A DNA stretch of 64,000 nucleotides from Sthenelais limicola (lineage: Eukaryota > Annelida > Polychaeta > Phyllodocida > Sigalionidae): the NCBI GenBank assembly GCA_942159475.1, contig OW804098.1, positions 8,636,773 through 8,700,772 on the forward strand, given 5' to 3'. This document shows, one piece after another, positions 21,881 to 34,454 of the stretch. Position 1 is the stretch's first letter. The number at the start of each line of letters is the position of its first letter. A program made the position numbers and the translations under genes. The notes below the pieces were generated by a model, which saw only the letters and a list, made by a program, of their open reading frames with translations, did not search any database and was not told where the DNA came from.

Positions 21881-24236
21881 TAACACTAGTTACTGTTATA
21901 GATTACGCAATATTACACAATGATTGTATAACAATGATTAACCTCATTATTATTGGTATTCCAACTTATCATTAACAAATTAATTAATGGTAGTACTATC
22001 CAAGTCTAGTAAGAGGGTCAGTAAGTAACAGCAGAGTTCATAAAGAAATGTACTAGTCAATCACCAGCGACCACGACCACGACTAATGTGTATCATTTGA
22101 ATAATAAACTATGTTAGTTGGATCCCAGGATCTCAAGCCTCCTGTCTCTATTCATTTCTCCTTTCAGAATAGTTCTCCAAAATCCAAAATATATATTCAA
22201 GTTATAAACCAGGATATAACTCTGGTGGAGAAGCCGACAATATGTAAATAGAGGGATCAGGAATGTAAAAAGTCATTTAGTGGTCGAACAAGTAATCTGC
22301 CACATTTACCTAAATGTCAAAATGAATTAAAGTTCTACTTAACCTCGGCATTACAGGAAAATGGTACATACCTAGAAAAGAGAAAATATATACGATGAGA
22401 TTAATGTTAAACGATTCTGGAATAGAAGAGTTACTATATTATAGTATATCAAGATTGCTTAATTGCTGTAAATGCTGTAAATACAATCTACTAGTGTACC
22501 TGGGTGGGCTGGTAGTTTGCCAAGTATAAAGACATGATTACATCTATTGTACAAAGTCACATTCTATTTCTATTAGAATATGGTATTATTTTTGCTACTA
22601 TGTTACCTTCTCAGATAAGACAAAGGTTGCAGTGGGTATTAAATAGCTATGAGGGATTTATTTATTGACTTATTTACAAACACAATGGACTACATATGCC
22701 ATGACAAAGGGCACATGTATATGTGGAACATTGAACACAAATATACAAACCCCAGCCTAAAACCTAAGGTCCTTTGTTGTGGTTATTCCCTTCTCCTTTT
22801 ATCATCAATTTATTTATTTGAATTATTAGTTAATCATTAATAATAATTATAGTAATATCAATATTATGGTCTATACTAATGCATGTCATTACTCTCTGGC
22901 TCTTCCACTAAACCCCCCTCTCTCTATAATAGTATAGAGTCACGCCCAGATTGAATAGTATTTCTGTTTTCTACTTATAAATATATCCTCAAACCAACAA
23001 AATACGACCCACAAGCTTACTTAGGTTGGTGCGTGCACAATGCACTTACAGTCAGGGCCTTATTTCCTGCAGTCAGATCGCAGCTGCAGGTAGGTGTGTT
23101 GTAATATTCAAAGCATGCTCGCACTTTACCTATTGCTAAAATCGATCAGCTCGATGAAAGCAGGAGAATTTATCTCCTATCACTTGCGTGGTGTCCGGGC
23201 AAAGCCCTGTGAAGTAAAACCAGCCAGTCAGAGCACCCCTGGACAAAACCCACTAGGGTAAGACCCAGCTAGGGCAAACCCCGCAAGTGTTATGTAGGGT
23301 TAAAGGCTGAATGGTATATTAATAGTTTGCGGGGTTTTATCCTCGAAGGTCTCTTACACTGCCCATGCATGGTGGTGGATTGGGGTTCTGATTGGAGTGT
23401 TTTGCTCGGCGAGGTTCTGCCCTAGAACCCACTTGCTTTATATTTTAGCCTGAAAGCCTGACTACTGAAATACCATATACAATTGCTAGATTTGCTAGAT
23501 GATGCAAATGTGCTCAAGCATGCTTTACCTAGAAAGTATCATACAAAAGAAGTGTCTTTATATGACTGCTTCATATTGAAAACATCCAAGACCAAGTTAT
23601 TTTTTTTCTAAGTATTTTTTTATTGGCCTTAAATTTAATATCACTGATCACTAACAAATGTAGTCTTCTTTTGTGCGTCGCCATGAAATCCAAATCATAA
23701 TCTTAATTACTTTTTCAACCAAGCAGATCTCTATCAGACTCCACTGCTACCACATATGATTAACAATAGCTTCATTCTAAACTATGTGGCCTTATGGGCC
23801 TGGCCGGCGACAAGCTTCATTAAAACAAGTCACCAAGCAATCGTACATTTCAACCTACAAGTTCACGTTGTTTACAATAGATCTTGAATCGACTACTACA
23901 CAATAATACACATTACATAATAGGAAATATATAGATGTCTCTACTGTAGAAAGTTTAAAATAATGGCTAAACCCTCGCTTATATGTGCAAATGTGTTGTA
24001 AACATGGTTGAAAAAGCAACCTTGTTCAACATTGTTTAGACTGAATACATTGTGGTGTACAGCCCTCTCGCGCGGGAACATGTAGTGCGGCTGTACAAAA
24101 AAGCCGGGCACACTAGACCAGCGGTCCGGTGGTCAAGCTAAAGACTACCGTCCCAGCGCGACGCCCGTACAGCTGGGCAGCAGACGGTAGTATTTTTGCA
24201 CCTTTCCCGCGTCCGACGGCAGGTGCCGTGTCACTC
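21881..24236. other. Longest stretch with little repeat content
   Basis: About 2.3 kb without recognised transposons. It contains GGGTAAGACCCAGCTAGGG and an inverted pair AAACCCCGCAA / TTGCGGGGTTT (23277-23337). No exon or RNA gene could be supported. Confidence 0.4.
24057..24191. repeat. GC-rich double hairpin
   Basis: GTACAGCC...GGCTGTAC (24057-24096) and ACTACCGTC...GACGGTAGT (24144-24191) are two inverted pairs in a patch clearly richer in G+C and CpG than its AT-rich surroundings. They could form two adjacent stem-loops. Confidence 0.55.
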
Positions 24237-24454
24237 GGGTACAATTGGCAGATCTACATTTTTAGTAAATTCTGCTAAATCAGACTGACAAAAGGTCAAA
24301 ACTAGGTATACCTGAGTATATTTGCTATTGCCTTGATTCAAACAATCTGTTTGGTTGTGTTAAACTGAATTTTGAAAATCATTATTGTCTTAAATTTGTG
24401 TTATTTGAGAGGAATGCTGAAGACAAATTGTACATTTTCTTGCGATTTCACCCC
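24237..24454 (-). mobile_element. GTCA MITE copy 11, terminus deleted
   Basis: Left TIR reduced to GGGTACAATTGGC by an internal deletion; the body is diverged. Confidence 0.8.
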
Positions 24455-24780
24455 CATAGGAACACCTCTATGGAGATGGGCAATGCAGACCAAAATCGGG
24501 GGGTAATCGGGAGCCAAATCGGCTGAGTATGTTCACGGCTTTACTAGATACAAATAGGGCCTATTCCCAGCTGATCCATGCTGTGATTGCTTCCCCGCTT
24601 ATCCTGCAATGATCGATCAGATGCAAGTGAATGGTTCTGATATCGTCTCATACCAACGTGACCCTTGACATGCAAGATGAATGCATCATCTCGGGACCGT
24701 TAACCCCACAGCTGGGACATCCCTTTTAGTCGCAATATTTCCACAGGAATAGAAGCTTTTTCGTAGAGACCTATAATTAT

Positions 24781-25015
24781 GGGTCAGATTTTCAGAAAAT
24801 GTACAATTCGCCTTCATCAATCCTCCCAAATAACCCACATTTAAGACAAAAATGATCTTCAAAATGCAGTTAAACATAACAGAACTGATACTTTAAATCG
24901 ATGTGATACCAAATATAGTCAGATTTACCCGGTATTCATCATTTTTTAGCCTAATTTAGGAGAATTTCCTAAATGTGTTCAATTGCCAATTGTACATTTT
25001 CTGAAAATCTGACCC
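24781..25015 (+). mobile_element. GTCA MITE copy 12
   Basis: S1, intact ends; flanks do not match (TTAT, AAAT). Confidence 0.9.
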
Positions 25016-25552
25016 AAATAGTCCTTCAAACGACCTTTAATCATTATTCCAGTGAATTCTTTGATATAGTTCACTTTGGCAATGGGTAATTATGATATAG
25101 CTGTGAGAATATGAGACAGCATTGTCGTTTGCGTAGGGGAATATTAATTTTATTTTCCTTCACGCTATTTTCCATCACGCTCCGTGCAGGCTGGAATAAA
25201 ATAATCCCTTTTGATACAAATATATTTCTTTGTGGCAATTCTTTCCCATGCATTGAAAATAAAATCGCACCAACAAAATTGCTGTGTATCAACGATGTCA
25301 TGTAAATCAAATCAAGATTATCCAACTTTACTTACGACATACTGAGATTAATCCCGAAAACAGAATTATTAAAATATAATCAGTTTTGACGACATGAGCT
25401 CACATTGGAGTGGAATAACGGGCCAAAAAAGCAGACTTTCCTCCTATCTGCAGGTTTAGACAAAGCTTAACCTGCGCTTGTGTGAAGATTTACTATCCCC
25501 CGGAGGTGTTTACATAATTGCCAGTGGGGTTTAGTGAGTTAAATCCCCTTAT
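25016..25552. other. Intergenic, no feature recognised
   Basis: Overlapping short ORFs on both strands (25071-25325) give no recognisable product. Confidence 0.4.
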
Positions 25553-25785
25553 GGGTCAGATTCTCAGAAAATGTACAATTCATCTTCACCAATCCTCTCA
25601 AAAACCCACATTTCAGACAAAAAAAAGTTCAAAATACAGTTCAACCTAACCAAACAGATTGCTAGAATCAATGCAATGCCAAATATACTCGAATTTACCT
25701 AGTATTGACCAAATTGCAGCCTAATTTAGCAGAAGTTACTAAATATGTACAGCTGCCAATTGTACATTTTCTGAAAACCTCACCC
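25553..25785 (+). mobile_element. GTCA MITE copy 13
   Basis: S2. Flanks TTAT / ATAT. Confidence 0.9.
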
Positions 25786-26089
25786 ATATACATGGTTCCT
25801 CCATGGAGCGATCCCCATTGACCACCATTGTCCCGGGGGTGGCTCTATAGGATTAGACAGCCAGGCAATGTTGATGATGAGTCGCCATCTGACGGGTAGA
25901 TACAACACCAAGCTCAGTAGCTCTATATCCCATGGCCGCCTTCCAAAAACTGTACCTCTGACTCAGTGTATACATGTCCTTGTGGGGGAGGATTGTGTCA
26001 GTTTTAGTAGGTAAAACAGCATTTTAACGATAGAAAGATTAGCGCCTTACAAAAGCTAACAATGTAGTTAAGCATGTATAATCATTGTG

Positions 26090-26690
26090 AGGGACCTGGG
26101 TATGAGCATAAAGTGCCTTTCTGTCTCTTTTTCTCTGTCTCTCTCTCCCTTCTTCTCTATCTCTATTTCCTGGGTATGATCATAAACTGCCTCCCTCTCA
26201 GCTCTCCCGCCCTTGATATAACCATATTAAATATGTTGATAAGGGCGTAAAGCAACCAATCTCACCCACTCCCTCTCAGCTCTCCCGTCCTTGATATAAC
26301 CATCTTAAATATGTTGATAAGGGCATAAAGCAACCAATCTCACTCACCCACTCCCTCTCAGCTCTCCCGCCCTTGATATAACCATATTAAATATGTTGAT
26401 AAGGGCGTAAAGCAACCAATCTCACTCACTCCCTCTCAGCTCTCCCGCCCTTGATATAACCATATTAAATGTGTTGATAAGGGCGTAAAGCAACCAATCT
26501 CACTCACTCCCTCTCAGCTCTCCCGCCCTTGATATAACCATATTAAATATGTTGATAAGGGCGTAAAGCAACCAATCTCACTCACTCACTCACTCACTCC
26601 CTCTCAGCTCTCCCGCCCTTGATATAACCATATTAAATGTGTTGGGGTTTTGATAAGGGCGTAAAGCAACCAATCTCACTCACTCAAATC
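26090..26690 (+). mobile_element. CACT-tailed retroposon, six-unit array
   Basis: 5' body (GGACCTGGGTATGAGCATAAAG...) followed by six tandem 3' units. Unit length varies with the (CACT)n run, and one unit carries an extra GGGTTTT (26644). No matching flanks identified. Confidence 0.85.
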
Positions 26691-26691
26691 C

Positions 26692-26740
26692 TGGTTTATG
26701 TTTTTGAAATAACATAAACCAGGTGTGGGCAGGGTTTTAG
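26692..26740. repeat. Stem-loop beside the retroposon array
   Basis: CCTGGTTTATGTT / AACATAAACCAGG (26694-26729) followed by TGTGGGCAGGGTTTT, which matches the end of the MITE at 56416-56639. It may be a remnant of that family. Confidence 0.5.
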
Positions 26741-26845
26741 ACGGTGAAAAGATACATTGCACGGAACATTGAATTAACAATGGAGAAATTATGCTCTGTC
26801 ATCTTCAAGTAAAGCTCGTTGCTACACATCGGCAATTGCACATAT

Positions 26846-27080
26846 GGGTCAGATTTTCGGAAAATGTACAATTCGCCTTTGCCAATCCTCTCAAATAACC
26901 CACATTTAAGACGATAATAAAGTTAAAAAAGCAGTTCAACCTAACCAAACAGATTGATACAATCAATGCAGTACCAAATATACTCGAATTTACCTAGCAT
27001 TGACCAAATTGCAGCCTAATTTAGCAGAATTTACTAATTGTGTAAAGCTGCCAATTGTACATTTTCTGAAAATCTGACCC
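26846..27080 (+). mobile_element. GTCA MITE copy 14
   Basis: S2; ATAT on both sides. Confidence 0.9.
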
Positions 27081-27160
27081 ATATCTTACCCCCACAAGTA
27101 GCAATAAAACATGCCTTCTTTCAAAGCACCTCAGGGAATGCTACACAAAACCACACTCGT

Positions 27161-27399
27161 GGGTCAGATTTTCAGAAAATGTACAATTGACACTTTCACC
27201 AATGCTCTCAAATAACCCACAATTAAGACAAAAATCAGGTTCAAAATGCAGTTTAACATAACAGAACTGACATTCTTTAAATCAATGTGATACCAAATAT
27301 ACTCAGATGTACCTGGTATTCATCATTTCTCAGTGTAATTTAGCAGTATTTCCTAAATAAGCAGAGCTGCCAATTGTACATTGTCTGAAAATCTGACCC
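27161..27399 (+). mobile_element. GTCA MITE copy 15
   Basis: S1. Exact non-palindromic duplication TCGT (27157-27160, 27400-27403). Confidence 0.9.
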
Positions 27400-27403
27400 T
27401 CGT

Positions 27404-27866
27404 CTTCCACCACCAGCGTCCCAGGCAGCAGCAGCATTATCACAGCGGCGGGAGAATGCAGCAGACGACAATTTAATGAACCTGACAAGGAGCAGAACGC
27501 ATGAAATTAAATGAAAACAGAGATTAAAAAATTAGCAGCGTCCCAGAACCTACCTCCCTGCCGGCTACCAAACGTCGCTCCATCTGTGAAGAAGTCTGGG
27601 GGTAAGCCACAGATATTTACCCTTCAAAATCTTGTTCCTCTGGTGGCTAAAATAGCCTCTGACAGTGTAGCCAAGACAGATGGTTTGTCCCGACAGCTGC
27701 CTGCCCCCAGTTTTTACTAATAAACTGCTAAATGCGTGAAGTATGGTCATCATAACCTCATGATACCGACATGAATAAGCCCCAATGACTTAATTACTTC
27801 CCGGTCCCGTTCTGCCAGATATGGGAACGAAGAACCTTTGGGATTGATTGATAACGGTCTACTTAA
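27404..27866. other. Intergenic, GC-richer
   Basis: CCAGGCAGCAGCAGC and a 69-codon frame at 27511-27720 with no family features. A frame of about 80 codons would also run across copies 14 and 15 (26780-27511), too short to rate as coding. Confidence 0.35.
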
Positions 27867-28101
27867 GGGTCAGCTTTTCAGAAAATGTACAATTCACCTT
27901 CACCAATCCTCTCAAAAAGCCCACATTTAAGACAAAAATAAAGTTCAAAATACAGTTCAACCTAACCAAACAGATTGCTAGAATCAATGCAATGCCGAAT
28001 ATACTCGAATTTACCTAGTATTGACCAAATTGCAGCCTAATTTAGCAGATTTTACTAAATGTGTAGAGCTGCCAATTGTACATTTTCTGAAAATCTGACC
28101 C
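27867..28101 (+). mobile_element. GTCA MITE copy 16
   Basis: S2, intact ends, no matching flanks. Confidence 0.9.
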
Positions 28102-28435
28102 AATAAATGATTGGATCACCCAGGCTAGGGAGGAAAATATTGTTTTATATGAACATCCAATTATATTCTAATTCAGCTCATGCTTCTGCAGATTTTAAAG
28201 TGGTGTATGTAGTCTATTCTCAGAATTTGTCAATATGACTTTCAAACTTCGTTCCTTCTTTGGTCTGAAAAGTAGCTCAATTAACGTTTGCTGCTGCGTA
28301 ACCAAGTTGTTGGTAGAATGATAAGGATGTGTGCCTTGGTATTGACAGAACCCGAGCGGGTCTGGATTATCTCTGCACAATTCATTGCCTGTCTTCGTTA
28401 ACTTTCTGAATAAGCGATTAGTTGTACCACATGAT

Positions 28436-28670
28436 GGGTCAGATTTTCAGAAAATGTACAATTCAACTTCGCCAATCTTCTCAAATAACCCAAATTTCAG
28501 ACGAAAATAAAGTTCAAAATACAGTTCAACCTAACCAAACAGATTGCTAGAATCAATGCAATGCTGAATATACTCGAATTTACCAAGCATTGACCAAATT
28601 GCAGCCTAATTTAGCATAATTTACTCAATCTGTACAGCTGCCAATTGTATATTTTCTGACAATCTGACCC
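28436..28670 (+). mobile_element. GTCA MITE copy 17
   Basis: S2. Flanks TGAT / TCAT, one mismatch. Confidence 0.9.
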
Positions 28671-28771
28671 TCATGTAGCGCCTGCTTGTTAGCTGCGGAC
28701 AACGCTACATTAGTCACTATTAATTAGGAGCAAAGAAGCAGGAGGAGAAATGAGCAATGAAATCTACAAAA

Positions 28772-29009
28772 GGGTAAAGTTTTCAGAAAATGTACAATTT
28801 TTCTTCACCCATCTTCTCAAATAACCCAAATTTACGACAGAAATCAGGTTCAAAATACAGTTCAACATAACCAGACAGATTTATCGAATGAATACAATAC
28901 AGATACACTCAGATATACTCGGTATACATTTATCATTTTTCACTCTAATTTAGCAGAATTTGAGAGTTATATAGAACTGTAGATTGTGCATTTTCTAAAA
29001 ATCTGACCC
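28772..29009 (+). mobile_element. GTCA MITE copy 18
   Basis: S3; left end GGGTAAAGTTTTCAG, right end GATTGTGCATTTTC. Flanks AAAA / AATA. Confidence 0.9.
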
Positions 29010-30042
29010 AATAATTCCGACATGTGGATACAAAATAGTTGTGTCAGAACCAGACCTGGCTGTCTATTTGCCGAAGAAGAAAGAATATTTTCAAATCCAT
29101 TTCCTTTTCAACTCAATCGATCAAACCTCCCATTAAAACGCTGCATTAAATTTCATCCCTGGACTAAGCATCTAATATCTTCTCTGCGAAAGTAGAGATA
29201 GTTTATTCAAGTCGATTAAAACAAAAGCAACTCATATTTTTTCGTTGTGGTTGGGACCTTTAGTCAAGGGAAGATCACTGTCAATTTAAATTAGAAAAAT
29301 TACAGCTTTACTGTTTATTAATCTTAACTTCTCTTCACCTATGCTTTGTTCACGATTTCATTAAATGTGAGTGCACTCAGTATTACCATGATTCAGTTGT
29401 GGAAATCAGAAAAAAAATGTTATATACTCTGACTGACGTGTTTGTATTTAAAGATTTTTATTCAGCACAAACATCATGTAGTTTATATACACTATTCTCA
29501 GCCGCGCTGAAGCTACTTAAATATATGACAAAATAAAGGTATCAGAACTCTATAACAATTTACGCATATACCCTATCACATATTCATAGAGATATATCAC
29601 AGGAAAAGGGTAAGAAAACAACAAACAAAGTGTATTAGATAACAAAAAAATGCGTTCGCTAAATTTTAGTTTGTAAGAGGGTCTACACTTCCTTATGTAA
29701 CCTGCAACGTAAATAAAGTATCCAACATAGGGTATAGTTTTCATTTTCAACTGCAAACGCAGGTCCCGCCATATCCAGGGGAAATGTAACAATGCGGCTT
29801 AATTTCGTGCCAGCGAATTTACCGATGAAATTAGTCCGTAATTGGATCGTTGTACAAAGTGAGGAAATCAATTAAAATGCGATTCGAGTTTCAATTCATT
29901 TCAAGTTCACAATTCCCTTCATTGTCACCGTGCAAACAGGCGACCAGACATCAAACAAGGCATAAAACCTCCTTGTAATAAAATTTAATGTAAGAATGAA
30001 AATATAACATAGAATTGGATCTAGCAGAAGGGTTTTGATAAA
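29010..30042. other. Mostly unique, with a retroposon 3' trace
   Basis: 29443-29475 (TTGTATTTAAAGATTTTTATTCAGC) recurs at 46321-46346. Its complement reads GCTGAATAAAAATC, a likely 3' end of an unrelated minus-strand retroposon. The rest shows no ORF or repeat. Confidence 0.45.
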
Positions 30043-30494
30043 TTATTCATTTGTATGAATCCCATCTCATCTCATCCCATTCCATCATCACCCAGAAATT
30101 GTTTGTTCTCTTATATGGGTCAGATTTTTAGAAAATGTACAATTGGCAGCAGTACATATTCAGTAAATTCTGCTAAATTAGGCTGCAATTCTGTCAATAC
30201 TAGGTAAATTCAGTATATTCGGCATTGCATTGATTCTAGCAATCTATTTGGTTAGGTTGAACTGAAATTTCAACTTTATTTTCGTCTGAAATTTGGGTTA
30301 TTTGAGGGGATTAGTGAAGGCGAATTATACATTTTCTGAAAATCTGACCCATATATCCATATCCACACATGAAAGGGAAGTGACAGGCTCGAGGTGAAAA
30401 TCAGGCTTGATTGATCCTTGATAAATTTGGGCTGGCAAATGCCATAACCCCTTTATAGGTTTCCTGGATAAATAAAATGCTAAAAAAAAAAAAT
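30043..30494 (+). mobile_element. Poly(A)-tailed retroposon end, split by a GTCA MITE
   Basis: CATCTCATCCCATTCCATCA (from 30046) continues after the MITE with CCATATCCACACATGAAAG, CAGGCTCGAGGTGAAAATC, GGTTTCCTGGATAAATAAAA and an A-run (30482-30493). The same sequence, uninterrupted and inverted, lies at 52617-52800. The tail and AATAAA indicate a SINE or LINE 3' end on the plus strand. Confidence 0.7.
30117..30350 (-). mobile_element. GTCA MITE copy 19
   Basis: S2, inserted in the retroposon at 30043. The uninterrupted paralogue (52735-52745, inverted) reads CTCTTATCCATATCC, confirming insertion within an AT dinucleotide run; ATAT flanks. Confidence 0.92.
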
Positions 30495-30594
30495 AACTGA
30501 ACTACCTGATCTTAGAAATAAGTATTTCAGATATATGATTTAAAGAAAGCCCTTCTAGCTTTTAAATAGGAAATTATCTCGTATAGAGATATAT

Positions 30595-30824
30595 GGATCA
30601 GACCGTAAGAAAATGTACAATTGGCAGTTCTACACATTAAGGAAATCCTCCTAAATTAGGCTGAAAAATGGTGAATACCAGGTATATCTGGGTATATTTG
30701 GTATCGCATTGATTTAAAGTATCAGTTGTGTTAAACTGCATTTTGAAGCTCATTTTGTCTCGAATTTGGGGTTATTTGAGAGGATTGGTGAAGGTGAATT
30801 GTACATTTTCTGACGATCTGACCC
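30595..30824 (-). mobile_element. GTCA MITE copy 20
   Basis: S1; left end GGATCAGACCGTAAG. ATAT on both sides. Confidence 0.9.
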
Positions 30825-31219
30825 ATATATATTTTAAAGATCATTCTTTGAACCTCTAAATTTCTCTCTCAGTCGGGGAGAAACCACCCAACAGAAGGCC
30901 AAATCTGAATATATAAAGAATATCTGTTATTTTATCATCTTATTAGTGAGGTGGTGTTAATATATCTACGAGAAAACAAACAAAATATAAAAAATATATG
31001 TATCTACGAGTGGACCCGGTTCTCTGTTTTACATTAATCATTTATACGAAGGAAGGAAAGAAAAAGGCCTTAATGCTAAAATAATTCACTGATATATAAT
31101 ATATATTCTAATAGAGGAATAGGGAATCGTTCTCTTTTACTGGTTATAATATGAATAGACCGCGGTAGTAAATGTCTCCAAGGTCTACTAAAATTGCTCC
31201 GAATCGCAATGCAGTAACT
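30825..31219. other. Intergenic, no feature recognised
   Basis: AT-rich; no repeat or ORF of note. Confidence 0.4.
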
Positions 31220-31455
31220 GGGTGAGGTTTTCAGAAAATGTACAATTAGCAGCTGTACACATTAAGTAAATTCTGCTAAATTAGGCTACAATGTAGTCAA
31301 TACTAGGTAAATTCGAGTATATTCGGCATTGCATTGATTCTAGCAAGCTGTTAGGTTAGGTTGAACTGTATTTTGACACTCATTTCTGGCTGAAATTTGG
31401 GGTTAATTGAGAGGATTGGTGACGGCGAATTGTACATTTTCTGAAAACTTGACCC
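31220..31455 (-). mobile_element. GTCA MITE copy 21
   Basis: S2; left end GGGTGAGGTTTTCAG. No matching flanks. Confidence 0.9.
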
Positions 31456-31766
31456 TACCCGCCTTTCCACTCATCCCTTTGCCTACTAATAAAACAAGAA
31501 ATAGTCATTTCCCAGCGCAAGGTTCACTTTCTAGTCCACTGACTTTTCTAAAACCAAGGCTTTGATGCGGATAATCCGGCGGCATGCTACAGCCATCTTC
31601 TTATTTGTGAATGCATTCCCCCTCTCCAAACACACTCCGCGCAGTTTTTCATTAAAGTAAAAGCAAAGAGGAAAATTGCGGTTCTTGTTTAGACAGAAGT
31701 GCTTGTGGCCACCATCTGTCAATATGGCCAGTGAGGGGGAAGACTATTGGAAGCGTCTCTATGTAA

Positions 31767-32001
31767 GGGTGAAGTCGCCAGAAAATGTACAATTCAACTT
31801 CACCAATCCTCTCAAATTACCCACATTTAAGCCAAAATTGAGGTTCAAAATACAGTTCAACATAACCTAACAGATTACTAGAATCAACCCAATACTAAAT
31901 ATACTCAGATATATCTAGTATTGATCATTTTACAGTCTAATTTAGCAGAATTTACTAAATGTGTAGTGGTGCCGATTGTACATTTTCTGACGATCTGACC
32001 C
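31767..32001 (+). mobile_element. GTCA MITE copy 22, variant terminus
   Basis: Left end GGGTGAAGTCGCCAG, a variant shared with the copy at 40825. Body intermediate between S1 and S2. Confidence 0.88.
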
Positions 32002-32074
32002 GTTTAAGGACAGTCCGGCGGGAGAAAATGTGCTTACTTGGACGACTTTAAACAAATACAACACCCAAATAGGT

Positions 32075-32310
32075 GGGTCAGATTTTTAGAAAATGTACAA
32101 TTCGCCTTCACCAATCCTCTCAAATAACCCACATTTAAGACAAAAATGAGCTTCAAAACGCAGTTCAACATAACAGAACTGATACTTTAAATCAATGCGA
32201 TACCAAATATACTCAGATGTACCCAAAATTTATCATTTATTTGGCAGAATTTAGCAGAAATTACTAAATATGTAGAGCTGCCAATTGTACATTTTCTGAA
32301 AATCTGACCC
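32075..32310 (+). mobile_element. GTCA MITE copy 23, 18-bp flanking repeat
   Basis: S1. TACAACACCCAAATAGGT (32057-32074) and TACAACACTCAAATAGGT (32311-32328) touch both ends exactly, 17 of 18 identical. Confidence 0.92.
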
Positions 32311-32549
32311 TACAACACTCAAATAGGTATGGTGCCTTAGATAAGGAATACAACACCGCGACACGACCCGTTTAAACATCGGTATATTACCTTCACCAAA
32401 GGCTTCGGGCCGAATCAGACAAAAGCAGAAAGGGCTAGATTTCTTAGCTAACTTTAAATAAATGTACTTGGCCGAACACAATATCCAACCAATGTTTTAG
32501 ATTACCATTAAAAGCAAAATATTTCCAGTACCAGAGTAAAGGCATAAAT

Positions 32550-32784
32550 GGGTCAGATTTTCAGAAAATGTACAATTAGCAGCACTACACATTTAGTAAA
32601 TTCTGCTAAGTTAGGCTGAACTTTGGTCAATACTAGGTAAATTCGAGTATATTTGGCAGTGCATTGATTCTAGCAATCTGTTTGGTTAGGTTGAACTGTA
32701 TTTTGAACTTTATTTTTGTCTGAAATTTGGGTTATTTGAGAGAATTGGTGAAGGTGAATTGTACATTTTCTCAAAACTTGACCC
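32550..32784 (-). mobile_element. GTCA MITE copy 24
   Basis: S2. Exact duplication AAAT (32546-32549, 32785-32788). Confidence 0.9.
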
Positions 32785-33016
32785 AAATTGTCACAGGGTA
32801 CAGTTCATCTGATCTCGACTCAGCTTTCGTGATCAATGCACTGGAGAGAAAAATGATCGATATCACGCTCCCCATGAATTCCTATTTCTCACCATGTCTG
32901 TGTAGGAAATAAGGATTATTTATTGTAAAGCGATCGTATGGACACTCCTCACTGTGTGATTGGTTTGGCGATTTGTGATCTGTGAATAGATTCAGGTCTG
33001 CATTGGGTGGATTTAT

Positions 33017-33251
33017 GGGTCAAATCGCTCGAAAATGTACAATTCACCTTCACTAATCCTCTCAAATAACCCAAATTTAAGACAAAAATCAGGTTCAAAA
33101 TACAGGTCAACATAACCAGATAGATTTAATAAATGAATACAATACAGAAAATACTTAGATATACCTAGTATTTATCAATCTTCACTTTAATTTAGCAGAA
33201 TTTGATAGATGTGTCGATCTGTAGATTGTGCATTTTCTGCAAATCTGACCC
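33017..33251 (+). mobile_element. GTCA MITE copy 25
   Basis: S3; left end GGGTCAAATCGCTCG. Flanks TTAT / GTAT. Confidence 0.9.
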
Positions 33252-33354
33252 GTATACAGATAACTCGGTTTGATGCTTGCCTCTCCCGGAGGCTGACAGA
33301 ATCCCGCTCCAATCCTCTGACAACATACGTTATCGCAACCAATTTCTGCTATAT

Positions 33355-33588
33355 GGATCAGATTTTCAGAAAATGTACAATTGGCAGCTCTACACATTTA
33401 GTAAATTCTGCTAAATTAGACTGAAGAATGATGAATATCAGGTATATTTGAGTATATTTGGTATCGCATTGATTCAAAGGATCAGTTCTGCTATGTTAAA
33501 CTGCATTTTGAAGCTCATTTTTGTCTTAAATGTGGGTTATTTGAGAGGATTGGTGAAGGCGATTTGTACATTTTCTGGAAATCTGACC
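33355..33588 (-). mobile_element. GTCA MITE copy 26, long flanking repeat
   Basis: S1. AACATACGTTATC...AATTTCTGCT lies directly to the left (33322-33350, then ATAT) and directly to the right (33589-33617); 26 of 29 aligned bases agree. Confidence 0.9.
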
Positions 33589-33662
33589 AACATACGTTAT
33601 CACTACGAATTTCTGCTGCTATGTAAGCAGACGACATTTGTGCTGGTGAGCAGACGACATTT

Positions 33663-34058
33663 GTGACGTGTTCCAGGAAAATGAGTCATAAGTCGCAAAA
33701 TAAGGATTTTGAGATATCACCATATTTGAAAAGAGGAGATCAAGGTGGTTCTAATGGTAGTAAACACTAGGACATCTAATACATACTTCTATATTTTAAG
33801 TTTGATATTTTTATTTTTGAAAAAAAGTTAGCAATGTTTCTGGATGGGTAATTACCAGTAAAGTAACTAAATATACTCCATACAAAGGTCTTCAACACGC
33901 AAGGATATATTTAATACAATGTCCTGAAATTTGTTACATGGTTTTATATGACTATAAGTGCTAAACCCTCTAAAGATCAGAACATTTCAATAAAGGGATC
34001 TTGTGGAAAAACACTTTGAAAAATATCAATTTTGCGACTTGTGACTCATTTTACTGAA
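33663..34058 (+). mobile_element. GTGATG MITE copy 4, left part
   Basis: Left end GTGACGTGTTCCAGG. The element is split at ...CATTTTACTGAA by the 3.1-kb element and resumes at 37206-37218 (ATAAACACCTCAC). Right flank ATCTGTGCTGGTGAG repeats ATTTGTGCTGGTGAG at 33637, 14 of 15. Confidence 0.85.
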
Positions 34059-34454
34059 GGGTCATTTTTTCTGAGCGTGTACAATTGGCAAATTCCTGAC
34101 TTGTGTCGGTTCTCCCACGCATAGCAGACACAATATCGCATTTACATTAATACAATATATTTCAAATTAACAAGAAGAAAATAAGCTTTCCAGAAATATA
34201 TACCTTTATATGGTTATGACAAAGACATCATATTCTTTTTTAGGGTCGGAATGAAAAATGCATGCATTTTAGAGGTTCTCCTCTTGATTAAAGAAGATTG
34301 AATTTTATATTTAAACATGTGTTTGATCATTCATCTCAGTTTATTTTGTTTTTCCAAGTATAGTTTTGGTCTACAACTCTATGGAAGGGATATTATGACC
34401 TAGGTACTAAGGGTTAATTATTGGGGGCCAAGAGAAATTTTAACCATTTTTAAA

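Noticed and set aside
26780..27511. An open frame of about 80 codons across GTCA copies 14 and 15
   Set aside because: Too short and compositionally weak to separate from chance, unlike the longer case at 10676.
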